Source: Microbacterium testaceum (lineage in GTDB: Bacteria > Actinomycetota > Actinomycetes > Actinomycetales > Microbacteriaceae). From it: a stretch of 64,000 nt of DNA. The stretch spans positions 157,806 through 221,805 of the forward strand of contig NZ_JAJGNJ010000007.1 of NCBI RefSeq assembly GCF_020781835.1, in the 5' to 3' direction. The notes beneath the pieces are model-generated. The model ran no database searches. It worked only from the letters and a program-made list of their open reading frames with translations, and was not told where the DNA came from. Shown one piece after another: positions 1 through 7,997 of this stretch (its first letter is position 1; each line of letters opens with the position of its first letter). A program made the position numbers and the translations under genes.

Positions 1-44
1 AGCCCGGCCTCGCGCAACGCAAGGGCCATCTCGGTCGAGATCAT
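1..44 (-). CDS. 5' end of a leftward gene cut by the window edge
   Basis: Reading leftward from an ATG at 44 gives an open frame starting MISTEMALALREAGL that runs off the window. A second in-frame ATG lies at 53. A -10-like CAGAAT ends seven bases before the ATG at 44, the leaderless arrangement used by many genes here, and it would be divergent from the hydrolase at 138. Only 14-15 residues are visible, so no function can be assigned; the N-terminus resembles the start of actinobacterial proteins annotated as CpaE-like, but this is a weak impression. Confidence 0.35.
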   Translation of the reverse strand, partial: MISTEMALALREAG

Positions 45-137
45 GGCATCCATTCTGCGGTGGGGCGGACGACGCCGGGCCGCCGCACACGCACGTGACC
101 GGCAGAGGCGCCCGCACGCACCCGACAGAATGGGGGC

Positions 138-890
138 ATGCCCGCTTCCGTGACCCTCCCGCGCCTGGCGTGGGGCGCCCCCGACCGTCCTGCCGTCCTC
201 CTCGCTCACGGCCTCGGCTCCGACGCGGCGTTGATGTGGCGGTTCGGCTCCGCGCTCGCCGATGCCGGATGGCACGCCGTGGCGGTAGACCTGCGCGGCC
301 ACGGCGACGCGCCGCGCGCACTCGACTACACGCTCGCCGCCTACGCCGCCGATCTGGCCGCGACGCGTCCCCCGCACGGCGAGGCGTGGGGCGCCGTCGT
401 CGGTCACTCGCTCGGCGGTGCCGCGGTCACCCTCGCCGCCGCCGGCGACCCGGCATGGGCGCGCCGCATCGTCCTCGTCGACCCGGCGATCCAGCTCGCT
501 GACGGTGACCGCGAGATCGTGCGGGCGAGCCAGGAGCAGGCGTTCGCCGACCCGACGGTCGCCGCTGTTCGCGCTCAGCACCCCGATTGGCATCCCATCG
601 ACGTGGAACTGAAGGCGCGGGCGACCCAGCGCGCGAGCCGCTGGGCCGTCGAGCAGACGAGCCTGCAGAACACGACGTGGGATGTGCGCATCGAGGCCGT
701 CGCGCTCACTGTGCCGACGCACATCATCGGGGCAGACCCGGCGGTGCACTCGATCTTCACCGGAGCACTCGCCGACGAGGTGCTGCAGAACCCGGCGGTC
801 ACCATGACGGTGGTGACCGGTGCCGGACACTCGCCGCACCGCGATCGTCCCGACGAGACGGTCGCCGCGCTGCTCGCCGCCCTCGACTGA
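138..890 (+). CDS. alpha/beta-hydrolase
   Basis: Predicted cytoplasmic serine hydrolase of the alpha/beta-hydrolase fold, 250 aa, substrate unknown. The oxyanion region (LLAHGLGSD, about residues 21-29), the nucleophile elbow GHSLGG (about residue 90), an acidic residue on the later strand (IIGADP, about 196) and the C-terminal catalytic histidine in GAGHSPHRD (about 230) are all in the expected order. No signal peptide or membrane segment. The start is supported by CAGAAT at 126-131 followed by six bases and ATG, which suggests a leaderless transcript rather than a ribosome-binding site. It is followed on the same strand by an acyl-CoA dehydrogenase after 48 bases, so the two may be co-expressed. 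Confidence 0.88.
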   Translation: MPASVTLPRLAWGAPDRPAVLLAHGLGSDAALMWRFGSALADAGWHAVAVDLRGHGDAPRALDYTLAAYAADLAATRPPHGEAWGAVVGHSLGGAAVTLAAAGDPAWARRIVLVDPAIQLADGDREIVRASQEQAFADPTVAAVRAQHPDWHPIDVELKARATQRASRWAVEQTSLQNTTWDVRIEAVALTVPTHIIGADPAVHSIFTGALADEVLQNPAVTMTVVTGAGHSPHRDRPDETVAALLAALD

Positions 891-938
891 GGGCGGCATC
901 CGAACTCGGCGGCCGCGATGTCGAAGCGGAGGACCAGA

Positions 939-2111
939 ATGGATGCCATGCCCTCCGCGTTCGATCCCGATCGGTTCCTCCCCGACGACCTGCTCGCGCG
1001 CCTGCGCGAGCGCGCAGCCGTGCACGACCGCGAGAACACCTTCCCGCAGGACGATCTCGACGATCTGCGCGCAGCGGGATACCTCGGCATCCTGGCCCCG
1101 TCCGAGATGGGTGGTGCGGGGCTGTCGCTCGCCGATGCGGCAGTGCTGCAGCAGCGCCTCGCCGGTGCGGCCCCGGCGACCGCCCTCGCGGTGAACATGC
1201 ACCTGGTATGGACCGGTGTCGCCAAAGTGATGCACGACCGGGGCCTCGATGACCTCGGGTTCGTGCTGCGTGGCGCGGCGGCGGGCGAGGTCTTCGCCTT
1301 CGGCATCAGCGAGGCCGGGAACGATTTGGTGCTGTTCGGCAGCGACACCGAGGCAGCGCCCGACGGCGACGGGGGCTACCGCTTCACCGGGACGAAGATC
1401 TTCACCTCGCTGTCGCCGGTGTGGGACCACCTCGGCGTGCACGGCCTGGACACGACGTCTCCGGATGGGCCGAAGATGGTGTTCGCGTTCCTCGACCGCG
1501 ACGAGCGCGTCGTGTCCCGCGACGACTGGAACACCCTCGGCATGCGCGGCACGCAGAGCCGCACCACCGAGCTTCACGGGGCCCATGCGTCCGCGGACCG
1601 CGTCGTACGGCGGCTCGATCCGGGACCGCAGCCCGATCCGCTCGTCTTCGGCATCTTCGCGGTGTTCGAGATCCTGCTCGCTTCGGTGTACACGGGCATC
1701 GCCCGCCGCGCGCTGGATCTCGCGGTCGACACCGCCCGCGCGCGCCGATCGAAGAAGACAGGCGCGAGCTACGCGGCCGACCCCGACATCCGCTGGCGCA
1801 TCGCCGACATGGCGCTCGCCTACGACGCGCTCCCGCCGCAGATCGCCGCTCTCAGCGATGACGTGGACGCGCGCGTCGATCACGGCGCCCGCTGGTTCTC
1901 GCTCCTGGCCGGCCTCAAGCACCGCGCCGTGAGCGCCGCGAAGACCGTGGTCGATGAGGCGATGCTGGTGGGAGGCGGGTCGTCGTACTTCGCCCACACC
2001 GAGCTCAGCAGGCTCTACCGCGATGTGCTGGCCGGGCAGTTCCACCCGTCCGACCCCGAATCCGCGCACTCGGCTCTGGCCGCGGCGTGGCTCGGACCGG
2101 TCGACGCCTGA
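939..2111 (+). CDS. acyl-CoA dehydrogenase family protein
   Basis: FAD-dependent acyl-CoA dehydrogenase superfamily member, about 390 aa, expected to oxidise an acyl thioester or related substrate and pass electrons to ETF. The N-terminal helical domain is followed by the family beta-domain with FAFGISEAG and TGTKIFTS, then a C-terminal four-helix domain ending in ALAAAWLG. The ATG at 939 is preferred over an in-frame ATG at 918 because GGAGGA (928-933) sits five bases upstream. Its TGA overlaps the ATG of the next gene by one base (TGATG), implying translational coupling with the DUF445 gene. Substrate range cannot be read from the sequence. Confidence 0.88.
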   Translation: MDAMPSAFDPDRFLPDDLLARLRERAAVHDRENTFPQDDLDDLRAAGYLGILAPSEMGGAGLSLADAAVLQQRLAGAAPATALAVNMHLVWTGVAKVMHDRGLDDLGFVLRGAAAGEVFAFGISEAGNDLVLFGSDTEAAPDGDGGYRFTGTKIFTSLSPVWDHLGVHGLDTTSPDGPKMVFAFLDRDERVVSRDDWNTLGMRGTQSRTTELHGAHASADRVVRRLDPGPQPDPLVFGIFAVFEILLASVYTGIARRALDLAVDTARARRSKKTGASYAADPDIRWRIADMALAYDALPPQIAALSDDVDARVDHGARWFSLLAGLKHRAVSAAKTVVDEAMLVGGGSSYFAHTELSRLYRDVLAGQFHPSDPESAHSALAAAWLGPVDA

Positions 2112-3385
2112 TGGCGCGCACACCGACGGCGCTGCTGAGCCCCGCCGACCAGGAGCGGCGACGCGCGCTGCGCCGGATGAAGGGCGTAGCACTGGGCGCT
2201 CTGCTCGGAATGGCCGTCGTGTTCGGTGTGGCCTTCGCCCTCCAGCGCGAGGTCGAGTGGCTGCAATACGTCCGCGCCGCTGCCGAGGGCGGCATGGTGG
2301 GCGCCCTTGCGGACTGGTTCGCCGTCACCGCGCTGTTCCGCCACCCCCTCGGGCTGCCCATCCCCCACACCGCGATCATCCCCCGACGTAAAGACGAGAT
2401 CGGCCAGCAGCTCGGGGAGTTCGTCGAGACCAATTTCCTCGAGAGCGACGTCGTCCGCAGGAAGCTCGAGGCGACACCCCTGGCAGCCCGGGCCGGCGCG
2501 TGGCTGGCCGACCCGGCGCACGCCGAACGGCTCGCGGCAGAAGGGGCGACCCTCGCCTCAAGCGTGCTCCGCGCTCTCAGCGACGACGACGTGCAGGGCC
2601 TCATCGAAGACCTCGCCCGCGAGCATCTGCTCGCGCCGGACTGGGGCCCGTCGGTCGGCGGATGGCTGGAACACGTCGTCGACGCCGGCGCTCACCACGG
2701 CGCGGTCGATCTCGCGCTCGACAACATCTCGGCGTGGCTGGGCAACAATCGCGAGATGTTCCAGGGCCTCGTTTCGCGAAGGCTGCCCTCGTGGGTACCG
2801 GGGCTCGCCCAGCGGCTGGTCGACGACACCGTCTACCGCGAGGCCGTCGGGTTCGTCGACGCCGTCCGCGCCGACCCGCACCACCAGGCCCGTGCGGCGA
2901 TCGACGAGTACCTCTCTCGCCTCGCGGACAACCTGCAGCACGATGCCGCGACGCGGATGCGCCTGGAAGAGGCGAAGGCATCCGTCTTCGACAGCCCCCG
3001 CGTCCGAGGGCTCGCCGCCGAAGCGTGGAACACCGCCAAGGCCGGCCTGCTGCGCTCTCTCGCCGACTCCGACAGCGCCCTGCGCCGACGGGCGTCCGTG
3101 GCTCTCGCCGACATCGGTCGGCGGCTGCAGACCGAGGAGTCTCTGCAGCGCCGCGTCGACGGCTGGGTCACCGATGCCGCCGTCTTCCTCGTCGGGCGGT
3201 ACCGCCACGACATCGCGTCGATCATCACCGACACGGTGGAGCGATGGGATGCCGAGGAGACCACGGAGAAGATCGAGCTGATGGTCGGACGCGATCTGCA
3301 GTACATCCGGTTGAACGGGACGATCGTCGGCGCCCTGGCGGGTCTGGCGATCTTCACCGTCGCGCACTTCGCGTGGGGCTCATGA
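2111..3385 (+). CDS. DUF445 family membrane protein
   Basis: 424-residue protein of the DUF445 (YjiN-like) family, function unknown. A membrane segment near the N-terminus (about residues 25-45) and a hydrophobic C-terminal segment (LAGLAIFTVAHFAWG) bracket a long, mostly helical charged region of about 340 residues, the usual family architecture. The family-typical glycine-rich stretch EGGMVGALADWFAVTALFRH follows the first membrane segment. The ATG at 2111 is used because it overlaps the stop of the upstream acyl-CoA dehydrogenase by one base; the earlier in-frame ATG at 2087 lies inside that gene. Confidence 0.87.
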   Translation: MARTPTALLSPADQERRRALRRMKGVALGALLGMAVVFGVAFALQREVEWLQYVRAAAEGGMVGALADWFAVTALFRHPLGLPIPHTAIIPRRKDEIGQQLGEFVETNFLESDVVRRKLEATPLAARAGAWLADPAHAERLAAEGATLASSVLRALSDDDVQGLIEDLAREHLLAPDWGPSVGGWLEHVVDAGAHHGAVDLALDNISAWLGNNREMFQGLVSRRLPSWVPGLAQRLVDDTVYREAVGFVDAVRADPHHQARAAIDEYLSRLADNLQHDAATRMRLEEAKASVFDSPRVRGLAAEAWNTAKAGLLRSLADSDSALRRRASVALADIGRRLQTEESLQRRVDGWVTDAAVFLVGRYRHDIASIITDTVERWDAEETTEKIELMVGRDLQYIRLNGTIVGALAGLAIFTVAHFAWGS

Positions 3386-3445
3386 CGGATCGACTCTCGG
3401 GGACGCACTCGCGCGCGCGGACACGGAGGTCGGTACCCTGAGCGC

Positions 3446-3796
3446 GTGAGCTTCGGTCCGGGGACGGAGTCCCTCTTCGCGTACGGAACACTGCAGCTGC
3501 CGGAAGTGCAACTGGACACCTTCGGTCGCGTCATCCCCGGGCAGGATGACGTGCTCCACGGCTACCGCGTCGAGTGGGCCGAGGTCGATGACGACCGGGC
3601 GGCGCAGTCATCCGGGTCGGGGGCGCACCGCGTCCTCCGGCGGACCGACGACCCACGGGATCACGTCTTCGGTCGCGTCCTGGCGCTCACCCCGGAGGAG
3701 CTCGACGCGGCCGACGAGTACGAGGTGTCACTGTATCGCCGGGTCTCGGTATCCCTGTCCAGCGGTCGCCGGGCGTGGGTCTACGTCGGCGGGTGA
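3446..3796 (+). CDS. gamma-glutamylcyclotransferase-like (AIG2/GGCT) protein
   Basis: 116-residue protein with the GGCT/AIG2 beta-barrel signature: FAYGTLQLPEVQ near the N-terminus (substrate-binding YGTL), the acidic LDAADEYEVSLYRR segment containing the glutamate expected to be catalytic, and a terminal beta strand (AWVYVGG). Such proteins release 5-oxoproline from gamma-glutamyl compounds, but the substrate here is unknown. The start is GTG. A TACCCT hexamer at 3434-3439 ends six bases before it, while the only GGAGG lies 16 bases away, so leaderless translation is likely. Confidence 0.82.
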   Translation: MSFGPGTESLFAYGTLQLPEVQLDTFGRVIPGQDDVLHGYRVEWAEVDDDRAAQSSGSGAHRVLRRTDDPRDHVFGRVLALTPEELDAADEYEVSLYRRVSVSLSSGRRAWVYVGG

Positions 3797-3929
3797 TCCC
3801 TGGCACAGACACGCCGTCCGCGCCACCCTCCTCCTGCGGGCGTCGGCGTCGATATTCTCGTCTCGGATGCCGGCTCGACCCTCCCGCGCTTCGCGTCCGA
3901 TTCCTCGATGGCAGCGAAGCGGAGAGACG
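3797..3929 (+). promoter_or_regulatory. intergenic promoter region of the SixA-like gene
   Basis: This 133-base gap contains TATTCT at about 3852-3857, a plausible -10 element, and ends in GGAGAG (3921-3926), a ribosome-binding site just before the ATG at 3930. No convincing -35 box or terminator hairpin is visible. Confidence 0.35.
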
Positions 3930-4394
3930 ATGATCCAACTGATCCTGGCGCGGCACGCCAAATCGGACTGGGCCGCCGAGGGGTTGGACGACCACGATCG
4001 CCCGCTCAACGATCGCGGCCGTCGCGACGCACCCGCGATGGCGCGGTCGGTCCTGCGACGCGGGGTGCGCCCGGAGGTGCTGCTCTCGAGCACGGCCCTG
4101 CGGGCGAAGACCACAGCGGAGGCATTCGGCGAGGAGTTCGAGGTCGATGTGACCGAGCGCGCCGAGCTCTATCTGGCCGGGGCCGACGCTCTGCTCGATG
4201 CGGCGCGCAGCAGCGCAGCCCGCGAGGTCATGGTGGTCGCACATGACCCCGGAATGAGCGCGCTCGTGTCGCGCCTTGCCGAGCGTGACGTGCGCATGGT
4301 CACGTCGGCGGTGGCGATCTTCACGTGGCACGACGGCGACTGGACCGATGTGGGGTCCACCCCGCCCGACGAGTTCGAGCTGCTCACGCCCTGA
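3930..4394 (+). CDS. sixA: SixA-like phosphohistidine phosphatase (histidine phosphatase family)
   Basis: 154-residue member of the histidine phosphatase (phosphoglycerate mutase-like) superfamily, in the short SixA class, which removes phosphate from phosphohistidine or small phosphoesters. The catalytic RHA motif is in LILARHAKSDW (residue 8-10), and the second histidine is in VVAHDPGMSAL (about residue 101). The ATG at 3930 follows GGAGAG and gives the compact family length; a much longer upstream open frame is an overlap artefact. Its protein target is unknown. Confidence 0.85.
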   Translation: MIQLILARHAKSDWAAEGLDDHDRPLNDRGRRDAPAMARSVLRRGVRPEVLLSSTALRAKTTAEAFGEEFEVDVTERAELYLAGADALLDAARSSAAREVMVVAHDPGMSALVSRLAERDVRMVTSAVAIFTWHDGDWTDVGSTPPDEFELLTP

Positions 4395-4446
4395 CACCTC
4401 CCTCGCCCGCACCCGCGCACCCCCCTCCCGCCCCCATCCCCCCGGT

Positions 4447-4504
4447 CGAGTGTCCAAGACACGCCGTTCCGACGGTCGACTGAACGGCGTGTCGTGGACA
4501 CTCG
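4447..4504. repeat. palindromic repeat, copy 1
   Basis: Long inverted repeat: left arm 4447-4468 and right arm 4483-4504 match at 21 of 22 positions around a 14-base loop. The arm core CGAGTGTCCAAGACACGCCG recurs in copy 2 at 5751-5807. It lies between the SixA-like gene and the alcohol dehydrogenase gene, and transcribed it would form a very stable hairpin. It could end transcription of the upstream gene, although no T-tract follows. Confidence 0.85.
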
Positions 4505-4676
4505 GAACGCACGGGGTTGAGACCGCGGCACACACGGACTGCGTGGCGACGGGGCGCCGCACGCAACCGCGTGCAACCCCCGCCGTCATAGCGTGCCGTC
4601 ACCGGGCGGATCCGCCCGGCGGATGTCGGAGCCCGCGGCGCGGCATCCGGTCCACGAGACGGAGGATTGACTCGCA

Positions 4677-5738
4677 ATGCATATCCAGACCGCTGTCCAC
4701 CCCGCGCACGAGGACGTGCGCACCACCATGCGAGCCGCTGTCGTGGTCGCCCACGACAAGCCGCTCGTCGTCACCGAGGTGCCGGTCCCGACGCCCGGAC
4801 CGACGCAAGCCCTGGTGCAGCTGATCACCAGTGGCGTGTGCCACACCGACCTGCACGCGGCCCGCGGTGACTGGCCCGTCGCGCCCAAGAGCGACCTCAT
4901 CCCCGGGCACGAGGGGTACGGCCGGGTCGTCGCCGTCGGCGACCAGGTCACCGAACTGCAGGTCGGCGACCTGGTCGGCAATGCCTGGCTGTGGAGCGCC
5001 TGCGGCACCTGCCAGTACTGCCGCACAGGATGGGAGACGCTGTGCCCCGATCAGGAGAACGGCGGGTACTCCGTCGACGGCAGCTTCGGCGAGTACATGC
5101 TGGTCGAGGAGCGGTTCGCTGCGCGCATTCCGGACGGTGCCGATCCCCTCGAGGTCGCCCCGATCCTCTGCGCGGGGGTCACGGTCTACAAGGGCCTGAA
5201 GATGACCGACGTCAAACCGGGGCAGTGGGTCACCATCTCGGGGATCGGCGGGCTCGGGCACATCGCCGTGCAGTACGCCCGCGCCATGGGCATGCGCGTG
5301 GCGGCGGTCGACGTCGACCCCGCCAAGCTCGATCTCGCTCGCCGTCACGGTGCCGAGGTGACCGTCGACGCCTCCGTCGACGACCCCGGTGAGGTCATCC
5401 AGCGTGAGACCGGCGGAACGCACGGCGTGCTGGTGACGGCTGTGCACCCGCGCGCCTTCGGTCAGGCGCTCGCCGTGACGCGCCGCGGCGCCACGATCGT
5501 CTTCAACGGCCTCCCCCCGGGAGACTTCCCCGCGAACATCTTCGACATCGTGCTTCGGGCGATCACGATCCGCGGTTCCATCGTCGGAACCCGGCAGGAC
5601 ATGGAGGAGGCCCTCGACTTCTACGCACGCGGCGCGATCCACCCCACCGTGTCCCCCGCGACCATCGACGACATCAATGACGTCTTCGAGCGCATGGAGC
5701 GCGGACAGATCGACGGACGGATCGTGCTGAAGTTCTGA
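4677..5738 (+). CDS. zinc-dependent alcohol dehydrogenase
   Basis: 353-residue medium-chain, zinc-dependent, NAD(P)-linked alcohol dehydrogenase of the AdhP/AdhA type. The catalytic zinc ligands fall in GVCHTDLH and PGHEGYG, the structural zinc is bound by the four-cysteine lobe CGTCQYC...LCPDQ (about residues 105-125), and the Rossmann motif GIGGLGH is near residue 188. The expected reaction is interconversion of primary alcohols and aldehydes. GGAGGA at 4661-4666 with a 10-base spacer supports the ATG at 4677. The gene stands alone between the two palindromic repeats. Confidence 0.92.
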   Translation: MHIQTAVHPAHEDVRTTMRAAVVVAHDKPLVVTEVPVPTPGPTQALVQLITSGVCHTDLHAARGDWPVAPKSDLIPGHEGYGRVVAVGDQVTELQVGDLVGNAWLWSACGTCQYCRTGWETLCPDQENGGYSVDGSFGEYMLVEERFAARIPDGADPLEVAPILCAGVTVYKGLKMTDVKPGQWVTISGIGGLGHIAVQYARAMGMRVAAVDVDPAKLDLARRHGAEVTVDASVDDPGEVIQRETGGTHGVLVTAVHPRAFGQALAVTRRGATIVFNGLPPGDFPANIFDIVLRAITIRGSIVGTRQDMEEALDFYARGAIHPTVSPATIDDINDVFERMERGQIDGRIVLKF

Positions 5739-5750
5739 TCTGTTCCACGT

Positions 5751-5807
5751 CGAGCGTCCAAGACACGCCGTCTCGCCGACGAGCGAGCGGCGTGTCTTGG
5801 ACACTCG
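5751..5807. repeat. palindromic repeat, copy 2
   Basis: Inverted repeat with arms 5751-5770 and 5788-5807 matching at 19 of 20 positions around a 17-base loop. The right arm is the exact complement of the first 20 bases of copy 1. It begins 12 bases after the alcohol dehydrogenase stop codon, so it may act as that gene's terminator, and it separates this gene from the convergent YbaK gene. Confidence 0.85.
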
Positions 5808-5845
5808 CGTCCGAGCGACAGCGCGGACGGATCAGTCAGGGGGGG

Positions 5846-6322
5846 TCAGTCGACCTTGGCGATCGTGCCGGCGGTCAGGCGCACGAGGTCGTCGAACGTG
5901 AGCGGGAACACGGTGTGCGGCGTTCCTCCGGCCGCCCAGATCCGGGAAAAGTCCGCGAGGTCCTCGTCCACGATCGTCGTCAGGGGCGTTGGATGCCCGG
6001 TCGGCGCGACGCCCCCGATAGGCTGTCCGGTCGCCGCGAGCACCTGATCCGGCGTCGCCCGACGGATGCCACCGCGCCCCAGCCGCTCGGCCAGCGCCGC
6101 CGTGTCGACGCGATGCGCGCCGCTGGTCATCACCAGGAGGGGCTCGTCGTCGCTCCAGAACACGAGGCTGTTCGCGATCGCGCCGACCTCGATGCCCAGG
6201 GCCGCCGCGGCGAGCGCCGCCGTCGAGGCGGCGTCGGGAAGGACGACGATCTCCCCCGCGATCCCGGCGCGCTCCAACGCGGCGGCGACGAGACGACTGC
6301 GTGCGGGAAGGGGCGCGTTCAT
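5846..6322 (-). CDS. YbaK/EbsC-family aminoacyl-tRNA deacylase
   Basis: 158-residue protein of the YbaK/prolyl-tRNA editing domain family, which hydrolyses mischarged aminoacyl-tRNAs in trans. Family features are the central IANSLVFWSDDEPLLVMTSGAHRVD region and the later GGVAPTGH loop with PLTTIVDEDL. Length is typical for a free-standing editing domain. TATGAT at 6329-6334 (reading leftward) ends six bases before the ATG, suggesting a leaderless mRNA. It is convergent with the alcohol dehydrogenase and divergent from the amino-acid dehydrogenase. Amino-acid specificity cannot be told from the sequence. Confidence 0.86.
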   Translation of the reverse strand: MNAPLPARSRLVAAALERAGIAGEIVVLPDAASTAALAAAALGIEVGAIANSLVFWSDDEPLLVMTSGAHRVDTAALAERLGRGGIRRATPDQVLAATGQPIGGVAPTGHPTPLTTIVDEDLADFSRIWAAGGTPHTVFPLTFDDLVRLTAGTIAKVD

Positions 6323-6440
6323 CGCGCCATCATAGAGCGCTCGCTCCCGCGGCCACCGCGAGTCAGAATGGGAGTGGATGCCGCAAAGCCGCGGCGTCTA
6401 CGACAGTGCCGCCCACAAGGCGACCGACCAAAGGATCGCG

Positions 6441-7514
6441 ATGACCAACGCCCTTCCCCTGCCCGATTTCGCCCACGAGCGCGTGGAGGTGGTGACGGGA
6501 CGCCGCAGCGGCCTGTTCATCGCCGTCGCGTTGCACTCCTCTGCGCTGGGCTCCGCCCTCGGCGGAGCGCGTCTGTGGACCTATCCGCACTGGAGCGATG
6601 CCCTCGGCGACGCTCTGCGGCTCTCGGCCGCGATGACGTTGAAGAACGCCGCGGCCGGACTCGACGCCGGCGGCGGCAAGTCGGTCATCGGCCTCCCGGA
6701 GGGCACGATCCTCGACGCCGAGCGACGCCGCGCGGCCTTCCTCGACCTGGGTGACGCCGTCGAGAGCCTGGGCGGGCTCTACCGCACGGCGGAGGACGTC
6801 GGCTCCACCACCGAGGACATGCTCGTGGTGAGCGAGCGCACGTCGCACGTCGTCGGGCTTCCCGACGCCGTCGGCGGTTCGGGCGAGCCCGCCGGGCCCA
6901 CCAGTCTGGGTGTTTACGCATCGATCATCGCGACCCTGGATCGCGTCGTCGGCTCCGGTGATGTCCGTGATCGCCGTGTGACCGTGGCGGGTCTGGGGCA
7001 GGTGGGCGGTCGCCTCGCGGAGCGTCTCGCCGCGGAGGGCGCCGTGCTGACGGTCACCGATGTGAATCCCGCGAAGCGCGCCCTCGCCGCCGAGCTGGAT
7101 GCCGCGTGGGTCGAGCCCAGCGAGGCGCATCTCGTGCCGGCCGACGTGTTCGTCCCCGCGGGGATCGGCGGCGTCCTCACCGACGATGTCATCGACGCCC
7201 TCGACGCTCGGGCCGTCTGCGGGCCCGCGAACAACCCGCTCGCCGACCGCTCCGGCGCCGACCGCCTGGCCGCGCGCGGCGTGCTCTATGCGCCTGACTT
7301 CGTCGTGAACGCCGGCGGCGTGATCTACCTCGACCTCGAGGCCAAGCATCTGGGTTCGCGCGAGACGATCATGGGTCGCGTGGCCGGCATCGGCGACACC
7401 CTGCGCCGTGTCTTCGACGAGGCCGACGCGCGCGGCGTCACGCCGCTGGCCGCCGCCGAGGGCCTGGCCGCGGAGCGACTGCGGATGGGCGTCGGCTCCA
7501 CCGCTCTGGTCTGA
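6441..7514 (+). CDS. Glu/Leu/Phe/Val dehydrogenase
   Basis: 357-residue amino-acid dehydrogenase of the leucine/phenylalanine/valine type: NAD-dependent reversible oxidative deamination of a branched or aromatic amino acid. Substrate-binding residues lie in GGGKSVIGLP (about residue 74), and the Rossmann nucleotide-binding motif is VAGLGQVGGRLAE near residue 183. NNPLADRSGADRL and FVVNAGGV are also typical. The ATG at 6441 (MTNALPLPDF) follows AAAGGA; an in-frame ATG at 6378 lies just after CAGAAT and probably marks the transcription start instead. A perfect palindrome follows the stop codon. Confidence 0.9.
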   Translation: MTNALPLPDFAHERVEVVTGRRSGLFIAVALHSSALGSALGGARLWTYPHWSDALGDALRLSAAMTLKNAAAGLDAGGGKSVIGLPEGTILDAERRRAAFLDLGDAVESLGGLYRTAEDVGSTTEDMLVVSERTSHVVGLPDAVGGSGEPAGPTSLGVYASIIATLDRVVGSGDVRDRRVTVAGLGQVGGRLAERLAAEGAVLTVTDVNPAKRALAAELDAAWVEPSEAHLVPADVFVPAGIGGVLTDDVIDALDARAVCGPANNPLADRSGADRLAARGVLYAPDFVVNAGGVIYLDLEAKHLGSRETIMGRVAGIGDTLRRVFDEADARGVTPLAAAEGLAAERLRMGVGSTALV

Positions 7515-7527
7515 CCCCGCAGACGCG

Positions 7528-7563
7528 AAGGAGCCCCGGATGCCATGGCATCCGGGGCTCCTT
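7528..7563. terminator. 36-base perfect palindrome, bidirectional terminator
   Basis: AAGGAGCCCCGGATGCCA is followed directly by its exact reverse complement, an 18-base arm on each side. It sits between the convergent dehydrogenase and lsr2 genes and most likely ends transcription from both sides. Its centre contains the over-represented GGATGCC heptamer in both orientations. Confidence 0.8.
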
Positions 7564-7570
7564 CCGGGCG

Positions 7571-7909
7571 TCAATGAGCGGCGTCGTATGCTTCGAGCAC
7601 CGTCGCGGAAATACGCCCGCGCGAGTTGATGGAATAGCCGTTCGCCTCGGCCCAGGTGCGCACGTCGCCGAGATCGCGGGGAGAGCTGGAACGGGCTCTG
7701 GTCGCTCGACGGGGATTCGCCGAAGCGGATCCCAGAGCCCGGCCGGCCGACACGAAGGGTTCGAACGCCGCGCGAAGCTTCGTCGCATTATCGGCCGATA
7801 GATCGATTTCGTACGCGCGCCCCTCGACCGAAAAGTGAATCGTGGTCCCGTCATCGATGATCGACCCGTCGAGATCGTCGATGAGTTGCGTAATCTGCTT
7901 CTTCGCCAT
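7571..7909 (-). CDS. lsr2: Lsr2-family nucleoid protein, paralogue A
   Basis: 112-residue Lsr2, the actinobacterial H-NS functional analogue that bridges DNA and silences AT-rich, often foreign, sequence. The N-terminal dimerisation domain begins MAKKQITQLIDDLDG, and the C-terminal DNA-binding domain has DVRTWAEANGYSINSRGRIS, with the RGR minor-groove motif near residue 98. The start is fixed by the family N-terminus. TACAAT at 7917-7922 (leftward) ends seven bases before the ATG and no ribosome-binding site is present, so the mRNA is probably leaderless. It lies downstream of budA but with its own promoter. Confidence 0.93.
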   Translation of the reverse strand: MAKKQITQLIDDLDGSIIDDGTTIHFSVEGRAYEIDLSADNATKLRAAFEPFVSAGRALGSASANPRRATRARSSSPRDLGDVRTWAEANGYSINSRGRISATVLEAYDAAH

Positions 7910-7997
7910 GTCGGCGATTGTACGTCGCCCACATGAGCATATTCCGTGAGAACGAGGGTACTTCACCCGCTTAATAACCTCACTGAGGGGGCCTGAA

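Noticed and set aside
3805..3815. Third copy of the palindromic repeat (GACACGCCGT before the SixA-like gene)
   Set aside because: Only about 10 bases of the core match and there is no second arm.
6378..6440. Longer start (ATG at 6378) for the amino-acid dehydrogenase
   Set aside because: The 21 extra residues lack family similarity; AAAGGA supports 6441, and CAGAAT just before 6378 more likely marks the transcription start.
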